A stretch of 64,000 bases of DNA, from the NCBI RefSeq assembly GCF_000959365.1, contig NZ_CP009555.1:682001-746000 (forward strand), read 5' to 3'. The DNA comes from Burkholderia oklahomensis C6786 (GTDB lineage: Bacteria; Pseudomonadota; Gammaproteobacteria; Burkholderiales; Burkholderiaceae). The position numbers and the translations under genes were made by a program. Shown in pieces: positions 44,916 through 53,429 of the stretch. Below the pieces are notes generated by a model. It worked only from the letters and a program-made list of their open reading frames with translations, was not told the DNA's origin and searched no databases. Position 1 is the stretch's first letter. Each line of letters begins with the position of its first letter.

Positions 44916-45760
44916 AGCGGGTCTGTGACGTTCTCGGTGTAGCGCGCTCGAATGTGGCGGACAGGCTGGCACGGCCGGCAGACTGGCGAGACGGGCGTAC
45001 GGCCAGAAGGACCGACGACGCCGGTCTGGTCGAAGAAATTCGGCTGAGCGTCGCTGACCTGCCGAGCTACGGCTACCGTCGTGTGTGGGGCCTGTTACGT
45101 CGGCAGCGGGAGAACCAGAGCGCGGCCCCCGTCAATGCCAAACGGGTGTACCGGGTAATGCGCGTTCACGGCCTGCTGCTACAGCCCAAAGCGCTCCCTC
45201 CACGCCCGCAGCGCCGACATGATGGCAAGGTCGCGGTGGCGAAGAGCAACCAGCGCTGGTGCTCGGACGGCTTCGAGTTTCGTTGCGACAACGGTGAGCC
45301 GCTGCGTGTCACGTTCGCTTTGGATTGCTGTGACCGTGAGGCGATGAGCTGGGTGGCGACAACCGGTGGCCACAGTGGCGATGTGGTGCGCGACGTCATG
45401 CTGGCAGCCGTCGAAAAGCGCTTTGGCAACGTCCCGAAGGCCCCGGCTGAAATTGAATGGCTGACGGACAACGGCTCGGGTTATACGGCGGAGAAAACCA
45501 GGACCTTTGCATCTGACATTGGTTTGAAACCATTGACCACACCGGTGTGCAGCCCGCAAAGTAACGGCATGGCGGAAAGCTTCGTGAAAACGATGAAGCG
45601 TGACTATGTCGCCTTCATGCCGAAGCCAGATGCAGCAACCGCAGCGCGCAATCTCGCCGTCGCTTTCGAGCATTACAACGAGCAGCACCCTCATAGCGCG
45701 CTGAAGTACCGCTCGCCACGCGAGTTCAGGCGCAGCACCGATTCATCAACTCAAGTGTGA
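44873..45760 (+). CDS. IS2-group OrfB transposase
   Basis: The 295-residue protein has an HTH_21 region ([20 protein letters not shown] ... [18 protein letters not shown]) and a complete DDE integrase core ([64 protein letters not shown]). It ends with [14 protein letters not shown]. The catalytic residues all seem present. Confidence 0.92.
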   Translation: MDCALTLIARGRPVKRVCDVLGVARSNVADRLARPADWRDGRTARRTDDAGLVEEIRLSVADLPSYGYRRVWGLLRRQRENQSAAPVNAKRVYRVMRVHGLLLQPKALPPRPQRRHDGKVAVAKSNQRWCSDGFEFRCDNGEPLRVTFALDCCDREAMSWVATTGGHSGDVVRDVMLAAVEKRFGNVPKAPAEIEWLTDNGSGYTAEKTRTFASDIGLKPLTTPVCSPQSNGMAESFVKTMKRDYVAFMPKPDAATAARNLAVAFEHYNEQHPHSALKYRSPREFRRSTDSSTQV

Positions 45761-45859
45761 GGCGGTGTCCGGAGGTACAGGGGCAAATCCAGGAGTCGTA
45801 AAAAATCCGCCACATCTCGGCCTAAACATCTGATTAAAACGAAAATTACCAGCCTGATC

Positions 45860-45939
45860 GAGTGGGGTTGTAGGTCCAGTAGGTAGTCGCCGAGCCGGTT
45901 GATGTGCTCACGCCGACAGAAAGACAGGTTTTTCGGCAC
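45860..45939 (-). pseudogene. Short remnant resembling the C-terminus of a Tn3-family TnpA
   Basis: The minus strand reads CRREHINRLGDYLLDLQPHS, close to the end of Tn3-family transposases. The rest of the gene is absent. It is inverted relative to the similar scrap at 31785-31845. Confidence 0.45.
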
Positions 45940-45960
45940 CTACCAGGCAAGCACAAACTA

Positions 45961-45998
45961 ATGATATCCCGCCGTGCTGTCAGAGGGCGGGATATCAT
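45961..45998 (-). terminator. Hairpin downstream of the GH20 gene
   Basis: A 13-bp stem ATGATATCCCGCC / GGCGGGATATCAT ends 13 bases after the GH20 stop on the minus strand. The U-tract is weak (TAGTTTGTG). It probably ends the transporter-GH20 operon. Confidence 0.6.
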
Positions 45999-46010
45999 AT
46001 CCTTCCAATG

Positions 46011-48125
46011 TTAATTCGGCACAAACCATGTCTGATTATTTTGAGCGGCCCCACATTGCCAAAGATCGATGGGCGCTTGATCTGCTTTTACGCCTTGATA
46101 AACATCAAGACAATTCCCGTCTGATGCAATCAAATTATTATTTTCGTAGCTAAACTTTTGATTGTCTGAAGTTGCGTCGCAATCTGACAGCTGAATCCAC
46201 GTTCCAGATGCCCCATTTAAATTACTATTTGCACCATTTGCGGTTGATGTCAAGCACTGCGCAGTCCCAGTTTGCTGAATCTGACCATTCGAATTATAGG
46301 TCCATCGTTGGGTGGGATTCAAATTGTCACAAATCGATGCAACTGCATATCCGTTTTTGATGTCAAGACATATCGGACTTTGCTGATTGAGCGAAATTTG
46401 CCCTACTCCATACGGAGGCGCGCCAATGGAAACTGCATTACTCGAAAAAACTGAGTAATTAGCGGCTTTCCCTCCACCCCATGTACGATCAGCGATAACT
46501 TGCCTAGCGCTTACAGCATAGTAATCAATCCATTCAACCGATTGAGTTTCCGCGCTATCCGACCAACGCGAAATTTTGTATCCCCGAATATGCGGCGCAA
46601 CGGTGAAATTGTAATTCTCGTAAACATTGCTTGCATCAAAATAACCATATATCCCGAGACTCGTTCCGTAGCCAGGCGAAACATACAAGCTGCGTTCCTG
46701 AGAGCCGACGGTATCATATTGCAAAGGCGCTGAGCCAGAGGTTAAGAATGCAGTCGCAGCTCCATTCGCAAAATCGGAAGCGGCACCTGCCCAATCATCA
46801 ATTCGAATGGATGTATCGACTGCCGTAGATACATTATTTTGCTCGCGCTCCCACCAATCCCATATCTCCATGGTTTTCCCTTGCCCACGGACAACACTAT
46901 TCATATCATTGATAAAATCAACCAGCACATCCCCAGGGTATTTAAATCCCTTCTGATTTTGATAGGCCGTCCATGGCGCGCATGCTTGTTGGTCATATGC
47001 TTGAGGTACCTCGTCTGTTCCAATATGAAAATATGGGCCAGGGAATAATGACATCATTTCAACAAACAGGCTCTTTAAAAAATTTCTTGTATAAGTGGAT
47101 GTAATATCAAGCGTCCATCCCGGATTATCGGAGCCCGGCCATTGGTTTGATGAATTGGGATAATTTGCCGGATGGCTCATTGAATCGCATCCGATTGCTA
47201 GATTATTGTCAGTTGAAGAAACTGCGACCGCATGAGATGGAACATCGAACTCTGGCACCAGAGTCACATAGTATAAATTGGCATACGCGACCAGATTTTT
47301 AATATCATCTTGGGAATAATGATCGGCGGAAGCAAGATTGGGATACAGTTTGCTTTCGACGCGAAATCCTTCCCAATCCGATAAATGAAGATGAAACACA
47401 TTCATTTTCATCCATGCCATTAGGCGAATTTGTTGTTTAAGGTATGCCAGCGGATAAAATTTACGTCCAATGTCGAGCATCTGCGCCCGCTCCGGAAAAG
47501 TGGGCCAATCTAATGCGATGCCCTGCGGAATGGATTGCCGTGAAGAGCTGGACTTGAACATCTGTAATAATGTTTGTGTCGCATAAAAGACCCCTGAAGG
47601 TTGGTTGGCTCGAACAATTGCCGAATTTCCAATGTAAGCACTATAACCTTCGCTGCCAATCTGCGAGGATGTGCCGCTGCAGGGTGATAAACTAAGGCCG
47701 ATATCTCCAGGATTCAATGTCCCATCTGCCACGATCGGCAGGTTGAATCCGGTGATTGCCTTTAAATCTGCAGCAAAGGTGGTGGCTAAATCCTGCAACC
47801 CCGCGGAATCGATGACAATCCGATTTGATGCTGACAAATTGAGGTTTCCGCTTCCCCCGTACCAATTTTGCAATGCAGGGACAACAGTTGGTGTGGAATT
47901 CGTACCGCTAGGATTCGTACCATTTTCTGCGGCGGAACAGGCTGGTAGTGCAACGATTGCTGTGCTGCCCCCTACTGCTGGCTGGTTAGTCATTCCGGTA
48001 GCATTCATTGCTCTAGCGGATTGTGTTGTGCTGTTTGATGGAGATATCATTCCTGATTTACTATCATCACCACCACATCCCGCCAGAAGGCATAATGCCA
48101 AAATCAACAAAGCATATAATTTCAT
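46011..48125 (-). CDS. GH20 hexosaminidase/lacto-N-biosidase-like lipoprotein with ricin-type lectin domain
   Basis: The 704-residue protein has a lipobox LAGC (Cys17) followed by GGDDS. An Asn/Thr/Ser-rich linker leads to a GH20b domain (about 80-200) and the GH20 barrel (about 205-550) with RAQMLDIGRKFYPL, NVFHLHLSDWEGFRV, LVPEFDVPSHA and the catalytic pair Asp371-Glu372 in YFHIGTDEVP. A ricin B (CBM13) domain follows with QRW, QKF and QTW repeats. It should release GlcNAc, GalNAc or lacto-N-biose from glycans. The gene is strikingly A/T-rich. It starts 39 bases after the MalG-type permease gene with GGAGATAACT, so it is part of that operon. Confidence 0.9.
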   Translation of the reverse strand: MKLYALLILALCLLAGCGGDDSKSGMISPSNSTTQSARAMNATGMTNQPAVGGSTAIVALPACSAAENGTNPSGTNSTPTVVPALQNWYGGSGNLNLSASNRIVIDSAGLQDLATTFAADLKAITGFNLPIVADGTLNPGDIGLSLSPCSGTSSQIGSEGYSAYIGNSAIVRANQPSGVFYATQTLLQMFKSSSSRQSIPQGIALDWPTFPERAQMLDIGRKFYPLAYLKQQIRLMAWMKMNVFHLHLSDWEGFRVESKLYPNLASADHYSQDDIKNLVAYANLYYVTLVPEFDVPSHAVAVSSTDNNLAIGCDSMSHPANYPNSSNQWPGSDNPGWTLDITSTYTRNFLKSLFVEMMSLFPGPYFHIGTDEVPQAYDQQACAPWTAYQNQKGFKYPGDVLVDFINDMNSVVRGQGKTMEIWDWWEREQNNVSTAVDTSIRIDDWAGAASDFANGAATAFLTSGSAPLQYDTVGSQERSLYVSPGYGTSLGIYGYFDASNVYENYNFTVAPHIRGYKISRWSDSAETQSVEWIDYYAVSARQVIADRTWGGGKAANYSVFSSNAVSIGAPPYGVGQISLNQQSPICLDIKNGYAVASICDNLNPTQRWTYNSNGQIQQTGTAQCLTSTANGANSNLNGASGTWIQLSDCDATSDNQKFSYENNNLIASDGNCLDVYQGVKADQAPIDLWQCGAAQNNQTWFVPN

Positions 48126-48164
48126 AGTTATCTCCGTTGCACACCATTGGGATAGCTAGCGTAA

Positions 48165-49010
48165 TTATTTAACCGCCCCCAACGCCAGCCCCTTCACCAG
48201 ATACCGCTGCAGCCACGCAAACACGATCGACACCGGCAGCGTTGCGAAGAGCGTGGCCGCCATCACGAGTTGCCATTCGACCGTGTACTTTCCCGCCACC
48301 ATGTCGGTCACCTGAACCGTCAGCGTCTTGTTTTCAGGCGAGCGGATCAGCGTGTACACCACGGCGAATTCGTTCCACGCATTGATGAACGTGAAGATCG
48401 CGGTCACCACGATCGCGGGAACGGCCAGCGGCAGGAATACCTTGAACACGGCGCGCAGCGGGCCGCATCCTTCGAGCCACGCCGATTCTTCCAGGTCGCG
48501 CGGCACCGTCTGGAAATACGAGGACAGCATCCAGACCGCGAAGGCGACGTTGAATGCCGCATAGGAGACGATCACGCCGATCTTCGAGTCGACCAGGTTG
48601 CCGTCGCCATAGGGGATCATGGCGGCGAGACGAAACAGACCGACCACCAGCAGGATCGGCGACAACATTTGCGTGACCAGGAGGAACTGCCGGTACCAGC
48701 CGCGGCCCCGGAAGGGAAAGCGCGCCAGCGCATAGGCGGCGGGCAGGCTGACCGCTAGCGCGAGCGACGTGGACAGCAGGCTGATCACCGCGCTGTTCCC
48801 CAGTGCGACGCCGAAGTTGGCGGCATGCCACATGTCGATGAAATTGCGCCACCGCCAGTGTTCCGGCAGCCAGCGCGCCGGATAGACGAACACTTCCTGG
48901 GCGGGCTTCAGCGCGGTGAAGAACATCACCGCGAAGGGAAACAGCACGACCGCGGCGAGCGGCAGCAACGCCAGCCAGCACCAGAGCGTGCGCCGCATCT
49001 TGGAACTCAT
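48165..49010 (-). CDS. Sugar ABC transporter permease, MalG type
   Basis: Starting MSSKMRRTLWCWLALLPLAAVVLFPFAVMFFTALK at 49010, the 281-residue protein has six hydrophobic segments and the EAA loop (LEESAWLEGCGPLRAVFKVFLPLAVPAI) that contacts the ATPase. It is the second permease of a CUT1-type importer. Its start overlaps the stop of the MalF-type gene (ATGA), and GGGAGATCC precedes the start. Confidence 0.93.
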   Translation of the reverse strand: MSSKMRRTLWCWLALLPLAAVVLFPFAVMFFTALKPAQEVFVYPARWLPEHWRWRNFIDMWHAANFGVALGNSAVISLLSTSLALAVSLPAAYALARFPFRGRGWYRQFLLVTQMLSPILLVVGLFRLAAMIPYGDGNLVDSKIGVIVSYAAFNVAFAVWMLSSYFQTVPRDLEESAWLEGCGPLRAVFKVFLPLAVPAIVVTAIFTFINAWNEFAVVYTLIRSPENKTLTVQVTDMVAGKYTVEWQLVMAATLFATLPVSIVFAWLQRYLVKGLALGAVK

Positions 49011-49897
49011 GCTGGATCTCCCTCTTTTCGCGGTTGCAGGCGCAGATACGCGATCGAGAACATGAACAGCATCACCAGCATGATCAGCGACACGGCCGCT
49101 GCCTGTCCTGGCCGCCCCAACCGGAAGCCCAGCTCGTAGAGATACGTCACGAGGATGTGCGTGCTTTCGTCGGGGCCGCCTTGCGTCATCACCCAGATGA
49201 TAGGAAACGAGTTGAACACGTAGATCACGTTCAGCAGGACGGCCATGTTGATGAAGGGGCGCAGGAGCGGCAGCGTCAGTTGCCGGAACTGCTGCCATGC
49301 GCTGGCGCCGTCCATGCGCGCCGCTTCGTAGATGTCGCCCGGTATCGAGGACAATCCGCCCAGCAGGATCGTCACCGTAAACGGGATCGATACCAGGATG
49401 CCGATCGCGATCTCAACCGGAAACGCGTATTCCGGCGTGGCGAGCCAGTGGATCGGCCCGTCGATCAGTCCAAGCCGTTGCAGCGTAACGTTGACCATCC
49501 CGTATTCGTCGTTGAAGCCCCAGCGCCAGACCACGGCGGTCATGGTCAGCGATACGGACCAGGGCAGCATGACGAGGGTCCGCGCCACTCCCCGGCCGTG
49601 GAAATCCTGGTTGAGCACCAGGGCGACTGGGACGGAGATCGCCACGGCGCCGCCGACGACCGAGAGCGTCCAGTAGATCGTGCGCCTCAGGGCGCCGAGG
49701 AATTCCGGATCGGTGAACACCGTGTGGAAATTCGCCAGCCCGTTGAAATCCCGGATCGCGCCGAAGCGCGACACGTCGTGCACGGACTGGTACGTGATAT
49801 TGAAGATCGGATAGCTGATGATGACGAGCGCAAGCACGAGGCTCGGCGCGATCAACAGCCACGGGATCGGCAGTCGCGAAGCGGCGGTGGGGTTCAT
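49007..49897 (-). CDS. Sugar ABC transporter permease, MalF type
   Basis: The start MNPTAASRLPIPWLLIAPSLVLALVIISYPIFNITYQS at 49897 gives 296 residues with six transmembrane segments and the EAA motif (IYEAARMDGASAWQQFRQLTLPLLRP). The conserved TQGGPDESTHILVTYLYELGF near the end is typical of CUT1 MalF/UgpA proteins. It pairs with the MalG-type permease to import an oligosaccharide. A longer frame to 49987 is not supported. Confidence 0.93.
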   Translation of the reverse strand: MNPTAASRLPIPWLLIAPSLVLALVIISYPIFNITYQSVHDVSRFGAIRDFNGLANFHTVFTDPEFLGALRRTIYWTLSVVGGAVAISVPVALVLNQDFHGRGVARTLVMLPWSVSLTMTAVVWRWGFNDEYGMVNVTLQRLGLIDGPIHWLATPEYAFPVEIAIGILVSIPFTVTILLGGLSSIPGDIYEAARMDGASAWQQFRQLTLPLLRPFINMAVLLNVIYVFNSFPIIWVMTQGGPDESTHILVTYLYELGFRLGRPGQAAAVSLIMLVMLFMFSIAYLRLQPRKEGDPA

Positions 49898-49983
49898 ATG
49901 CTTGAAAAAAAGGGGGAACCGGCGTGAGGCCCGGCTCCGCCTGAAGTCGCGACCTGAGCTGATTCGCGACGACTCGAGGAGGT

Positions 49984-51207
49984 TCATTTTCCGAGGGCGC
50001 CGTTGGCCTTCGTGGCGGCCGCGTTGAGCGCCGCGGCAGGCTGCGCCTTACCGAGATATATCGCCTGCATGGCGTCGGAAACCGCTTTCGCCGTGTCCTC
50101 CCACCCGGTGACGGTGGGCGCGAAGCGCGCCGTCGGAAGCAATGCGACAAAGGCTTTGGTGTCGGGATCGTTGAAGGCCGGATCAGCCGATTCGGCCTTG
50201 GTCGTCGGCAGGAATCCTTCCGTGCTCGTGAACTTGACGCGCGGTTCCTTCGTGAAGAGGTAGTCGAGGAACTTCCATGCGCTCTTCTTCACCTTGGAGT
50301 TCTTGAACATCACGATCGAATCCGTCACGGCGTACGTCGCGCGAACGGTGCCCATCGGAATGGGATCGATGCCGTACTTGAGATTCGGCGCTTCCTTCTT
50401 GATCTGCTTCGACAGGAACGGCGCCGAGATCACCATCGCGACCCGGCCCTGCTTAAACAGGTTCTGGACGTCTTCGCGGCTGTAGCCGGTCACGCCGGGT
50501 TCGGTCAGCCCCTCGTCGATCATCGTCTTGTACATGGTCGCGGCCTTCACGCCCGCCGGTGAATTGAAGGCGGCCTTGCCGTCCTTCCCCACGACGTCGC
50601 CGCCGTAACTCCATAGCGCGTAGTAAAAGTAGACGTCCGTTTCGATCTCTTTTCCCTGCTGCCCGAAACCGGCAATACCCATCGCCTTCAATTTCTTCGA
50701 CGCGTCGATCACGTCGTTCCATGTCTTCGGGCCATTCGGATAGCCGACCTTCGTCAGCAAGGTCTTGTTGTAGTACAGCGCACGGGCCGAGCCCGCGACC
50801 GGCAAACCGTAGACCTTGCCGCCGATTTCGCCGGGTGCGAGGAAGGGGCCGATGAAGCGATTCTTGAAGTTCGCATCCATGTAGCCATCAAGCGGTTCCG
50901 CCACGTCGTCCTTCACGAAATCCAGCAGCCAGCGGGTACCGACGATCGCCAGATCGGCGTTGGCGCCTCCCGAAATATCCGTCTGCAATTTCTGCTGCAA
51001 CGTGTCCCAATTCACGTCTTCGATCTTGACGGTCGTTCCGGGATTGGCTTTTTCGAAGTTGCGCGCCATTGTTTCGAAGTACGGTGCGGTCGCGTCGCTG
51101 TAGTGCGCGACCGTGACGCGAATCGTGTCGGCATGCGCGTTGGCTGCAGCGGATGCCACTGCAAGCGCGGCGACAACATTTCGGAATGCAATCGAAATAG
51201 GCTTCAT
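49984..51207 (-). CDS. Sugar ABC transporter substrate-binding protein (family 1)
   Basis: The 407-residue protein has a signal peptide ending in ANAHA and the extracellular solute-binding fold of the MalE/UgpB type (IRVTVAHYSDATAPYFETMARNFEKANPGTTVKIEDVNWDTLQQKLQTDISGG; GLPVAGSARALYYNKTLL; TDVYFYYALWSYGGDVVGKDGKAAF). It delivers an oligosaccharide to the permease pair. Linkage to GH20 suggests an amino-sugar-containing ligand, which is inference. It is the first gene of the minus-strand operon. Confidence 0.93.
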   Translation of the reverse strand: MKPISIAFRNVVAALAVASAAANAHADTIRVTVAHYSDATAPYFETMARNFEKANPGTTVKIEDVNWDTLQQKLQTDISGGANADLAIVGTRWLLDFVKDDVAEPLDGYMDANFKNRFIGPFLAPGEIGGKVYGLPVAGSARALYYNKTLLTKVGYPNGPKTWNDVIDASKKLKAMGIAGFGQQGKEIETDVYFYYALWSYGGDVVGKDGKAAFNSPAGVKAATMYKTMIDEGLTEPGVTGYSREDVQNLFKQGRVAMVISAPFLSKQIKKEAPNLKYGIDPIPMGTVRATYAVTDSIVMFKNSKVKKSAWKFLDYLFTKEPRVKFTSTEGFLPTTKAESADPAFNDPDTKAFVALLPTARFAPTVTGWEDTAKAVSDAMQAIYLGKAQPAAALNAAATKANGALGK

Positions 51208-51255
51208 CCGGGACTCCTCGAAACAATCAATGGGGAACCTGCTCAGTGCTTGTAT

Positions 51256-51272
51256 GTGTAATTAGGCTACAC
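51256..51272. promoter_or_regulatory. Inverted repeat GTGTAATTAGGCTACAC before the SBP gene
   Basis: GTGTA and TACAC flank a 7-base centre, 49-65 bases upstream of the SBP start. It is an imperfect version of the site at 51422-51436. TAATTAGG also occurs in the GH65 promoter (about 41619-41627). Confidence 0.45.
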
Positions 51273-51364
51273 GCCGCAAAAAAAACTGTCACTGCGGATT
51301 TGTGAGAAGGCACATGATTTTTTTTTGACAAAACGTCATATTTTTCGGGTTATGTATCGTATTT

Positions 51365-51379
51365 TCCCAAATTTCGGGA
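51365..51379. promoter_or_regulatory. TCCCAAATTTCGGGA, second copy of the M66-promoter palindrome
   Basis: One mismatch from the palindrome at 44411-44425. It lies in the divergent region between SBP and SDR. Confidence 0.45.
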
Positions 51380-51421
51380 TGGTGGACAGGTTGTTGCGAA
51401 GTAATTTCGCGACTGCTAATT

Positions 51422-51436
51422 TGTAATTTAATTACA
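51422..51436. promoter_or_regulatory. Perfect palindrome TGTAATTTAATTACA (candidate RpiR-type operator)
   Basis: It fits the TGTA-R-T-WWW-A-Y-TACA operator pattern described for HexR, an RpiR-family regulator. It is 79-93 bases before the SDR start, and an RpiR-family gene lies 2 kb downstream. Confidence 0.55.
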
Positions 51437-51514
51437 TGTCGGGTGATGAGATGGTTCATCTGGCTCGCACTGTCGGGAGCCGAGCCCCATTTCCCATAAC
51501 GTTGGAGGTCGATC

Positions 51515-52282
51515 ATGAGTCGCGTGGTACTTGTAACCGGAGCCTGTGGCGGGATCGGATCGGTTTTGTGCCGACGCTTCGTCGAACACGGCGACGTTGT
51601 CTTGGCGCTTGACGTGGGTACGCATGCCCTCGATTCTCTGGTCCGCGAATTGGGAAAGGAGCAAGTCACGCCTGTCGCGGCCAATCTCGAGCATCCGATT
51701 GAAGCAGCGATCGAATCGGCGGTCGAGCTGCGCGGTCCGGTGGAAGTTCTGGTCGCCAATGCCGGCGCGGCAACGGGCCCGACACTGGAAACCACCGATG
51801 CCGCGAGCTGGCAACGCGACATTCAGCTTAATCTGACGGGCACCTATCATAGTGTGGAGGCGGTGCGCGCCTCGATGATCGAGCGGCAGCGCGGCGCGCT
51901 GGTCCTGGTGGGTTCCGTCAACGGGATGACGGCGCTGGGTCACCCGGCCTACAGCGCCGCAAAGGCAGGGCTGATCAGTTACACCAAGTCGCTTGCGATG
52001 GAGTTGGGGCGCTACGGCATCCGTGCCAATATCGTGTGTCCCGGTACCGTGAAGACACTGGCTTGGCAAGCACGGGTCGAGAAAAATCCGCAAGTGTTTG
52101 AAGACCTGAAGAAGTGGTATCCGCTGCGCGATTTCGCGACTCCCGGCGATATCGCTGATGCCGTATGGTTTCTCGCGTCGCCAATGGCGCGGGTAATTAC
52201 CGGCGTGGCGCTGCCTGTCGACAGCGGACTGATGGCCGGCAACCGGCTGATGGCCGCGGAATTGACGCTTGAGGCACTTTGA
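51515..52282 (+). CDS. SDR-family NAD(P)-dependent oxidoreductase
   Basis: The 255-residue protein starts MSRVVLVTGACGGIGSVLCRRFVEHGDVVLALD with the glycine-rich TGxxxGIG cofactor motif. It has NAG (VANAGAA), the catalytic Ser in LVGSVNGM and the YSAAK motif. GGAGG precedes the start. Classical SDRs oxidise or reduce sugars, alcohols or steroids. Here it is likely to act on the imported sugar. It is divergent from the SBP operon and 52 bases upstream of the ATPase gene. Confidence 0.93.
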   Translation: MSRVVLVTGACGGIGSVLCRRFVEHGDVVLALDVGTHALDSLVRELGKEQVTPVAANLEHPIEAAIESAVELRGPVEVLVANAGAATGPTLETTDAASWQRDIQLNLTGTYHSVEAVRASMIERQRGALVLVGSVNGMTALGHPAYSAAKAGLISYTKSLAMELGRYGIRANIVCPGTVKTLAWQARVEKNPQVFEDLKKWYPLRDFATPGDIADAVWFLASPMARVITGVALPVDSGLMAGNRLMAAELTLEAL

Positions 52283-52334
52283 ACAATGGCCCGGGCGTAC
52301 TACGTTTCAAGCATCGGACAATGAAGGGGTAAGC

Positions 52335-53411
52335 ATGGCGGCTGTGCAATTGAATGGGATCTTCAAGCGTTACGGCGATACCCAAGTGGTGCATGGCATC
52401 GATCTGCACATCGACGATGGCGAGTTCGTCGTGCTGGTCGGGCCGTCGGGGTGCGGCAAGAGCACGCTGATGCGAATGGTGGCGGGGCTCGAAGAGATCA
52501 GCGGCGGCGAATTGACGATCGGCGGCATGCGCGCCAACGGACTACCGCCTCAGCAGCGCAACATCTCGATGGTATTCCAGAGTTACGCGCTCTATCCGCA
52601 TCTATCCGTCTACGAGAACATCGCTTTCGGCCCGCGCGTCCGCAAGGAAGCCGTCGACAGTTTCAAACCGCGCATCGAAGCGGCGGCGAAAATGCTGAAT
52701 CTCGGCGGCTATCTTGATCGTTTGCCGCGCGCGCTGTCGGGCGGTCAGCGTCAGCGCGTGGCGATGGGACGAGCGGTCGTACGCGAGCCCGCGCTGTTTC
52801 TCTTCGATGAGCCACTGTCCAATCTCGACGCCAAGCTGCGGGTGCAGATGCGTACCGAGATCAAGGCGCTACATCAGCGCCTGAAGAATACGGTGATATA
52901 TGTCACACACGACCAGATTGAAGCAATGACCATGGCGGATCGGATCGTCGTGATGAATGCGGGCCGAATCGAACAGATCGGCAGCCCGCTCGATCTCTAT
53001 GATCGTCCCGCCAACAAATTTGTCGCGGGTTTTCTCGGGTCTCCGTCGATGAACTTTGCAGAAGGCACGCTGACGGGCGGCGCGCTGGGTGCGACGCTCA
53101 GGATTGCCGAGGGCGCCACGGTCAATCTGCCTCGATTGAAAGCGCCGATCGCGGAAGATACGGAGGTGATCTTCGGCGTTCGCCCTGAACATATCCAGAT
53201 ATCGACGAATCCCGACGGCGTCTCCATGGAGGTCGAGGTGATCGAACCGACAGGCGCCGAGACGCACTTTTACGGGAAGGTGAATGGCAGCACATGGTGC
53301 ATAACGACCCGCGAGCGTGCGACTCTCCGGCCGGATCAGCGCGTGAGGCTGCAATTTGCGCCTGAGCACATCCATCTGTTCAATCTGCGGACCGGGAGCC
53401 GCATCGAGTGA
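52335..53411 (+). CDS. Sugar ABC transporter ATP-binding protein (MalK/UgpC/MsmX type)
   Basis: The ATG at 52335, after AGGGGT, gives 358 residues. Walker A GPSGCGKST, signature LSGGQRQRVAMGRA, Walker B LFLFDEPLSNLD and the H-loop YVTHDQIEAMTMADR are present. The C-terminal TOBE/OB domain (about 235-350) is typical of the UgpC group. It would power the permease pair encoded on the other side of the divergent promoter. The frame can be opened to 52269 but lacks family sequence there. Confidence 0.95.
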   Translation: MAAVQLNGIFKRYGDTQVVHGIDLHIDDGEFVVLVGPSGCGKSTLMRMVAGLEEISGGELTIGGMRANGLPPQQRNISMVFQSYALYPHLSVYENIAFGPRVRKEAVDSFKPRIEAAAKMLNLGGYLDRLPRALSGGQRQRVAMGRAVVREPALFLFDEPLSNLDAKLRVQMRTEIKALHQRLKNTVIYVTHDQIEAMTMADRIVVMNAGRIEQIGSPLDLYDRPANKFVAGFLGSPSMNFAEGTLTGGALGATLRIAEGATVNLPRLKAPIAEDTEVIFGVRPEHIQISTNPDGVSMEVEVIEPTGAETHFYGKVNGSTWCITTRERATLRPDQRVRLQFAPEHIHLFNLRTGSRIE

Positions 53412-53429
53412 AATCGTGCGCGAAGACCG

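Larger units (their letters stand above)
44465..45783 (+). mobile_element. IS3-family element, IS2 group, apparently complete
   Basis: The ends CCCCTGAATCACCGGACAC (44465) and, inverted, CCCCTGTACCTCCGGACAC (45783) form terminal repeats. It carries orfA and orfB in overlapping frames with no visible damage, so it may be active. It is inserted just upstream of the M66 gene, 104 bases from its start. Confidence 0.88.
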
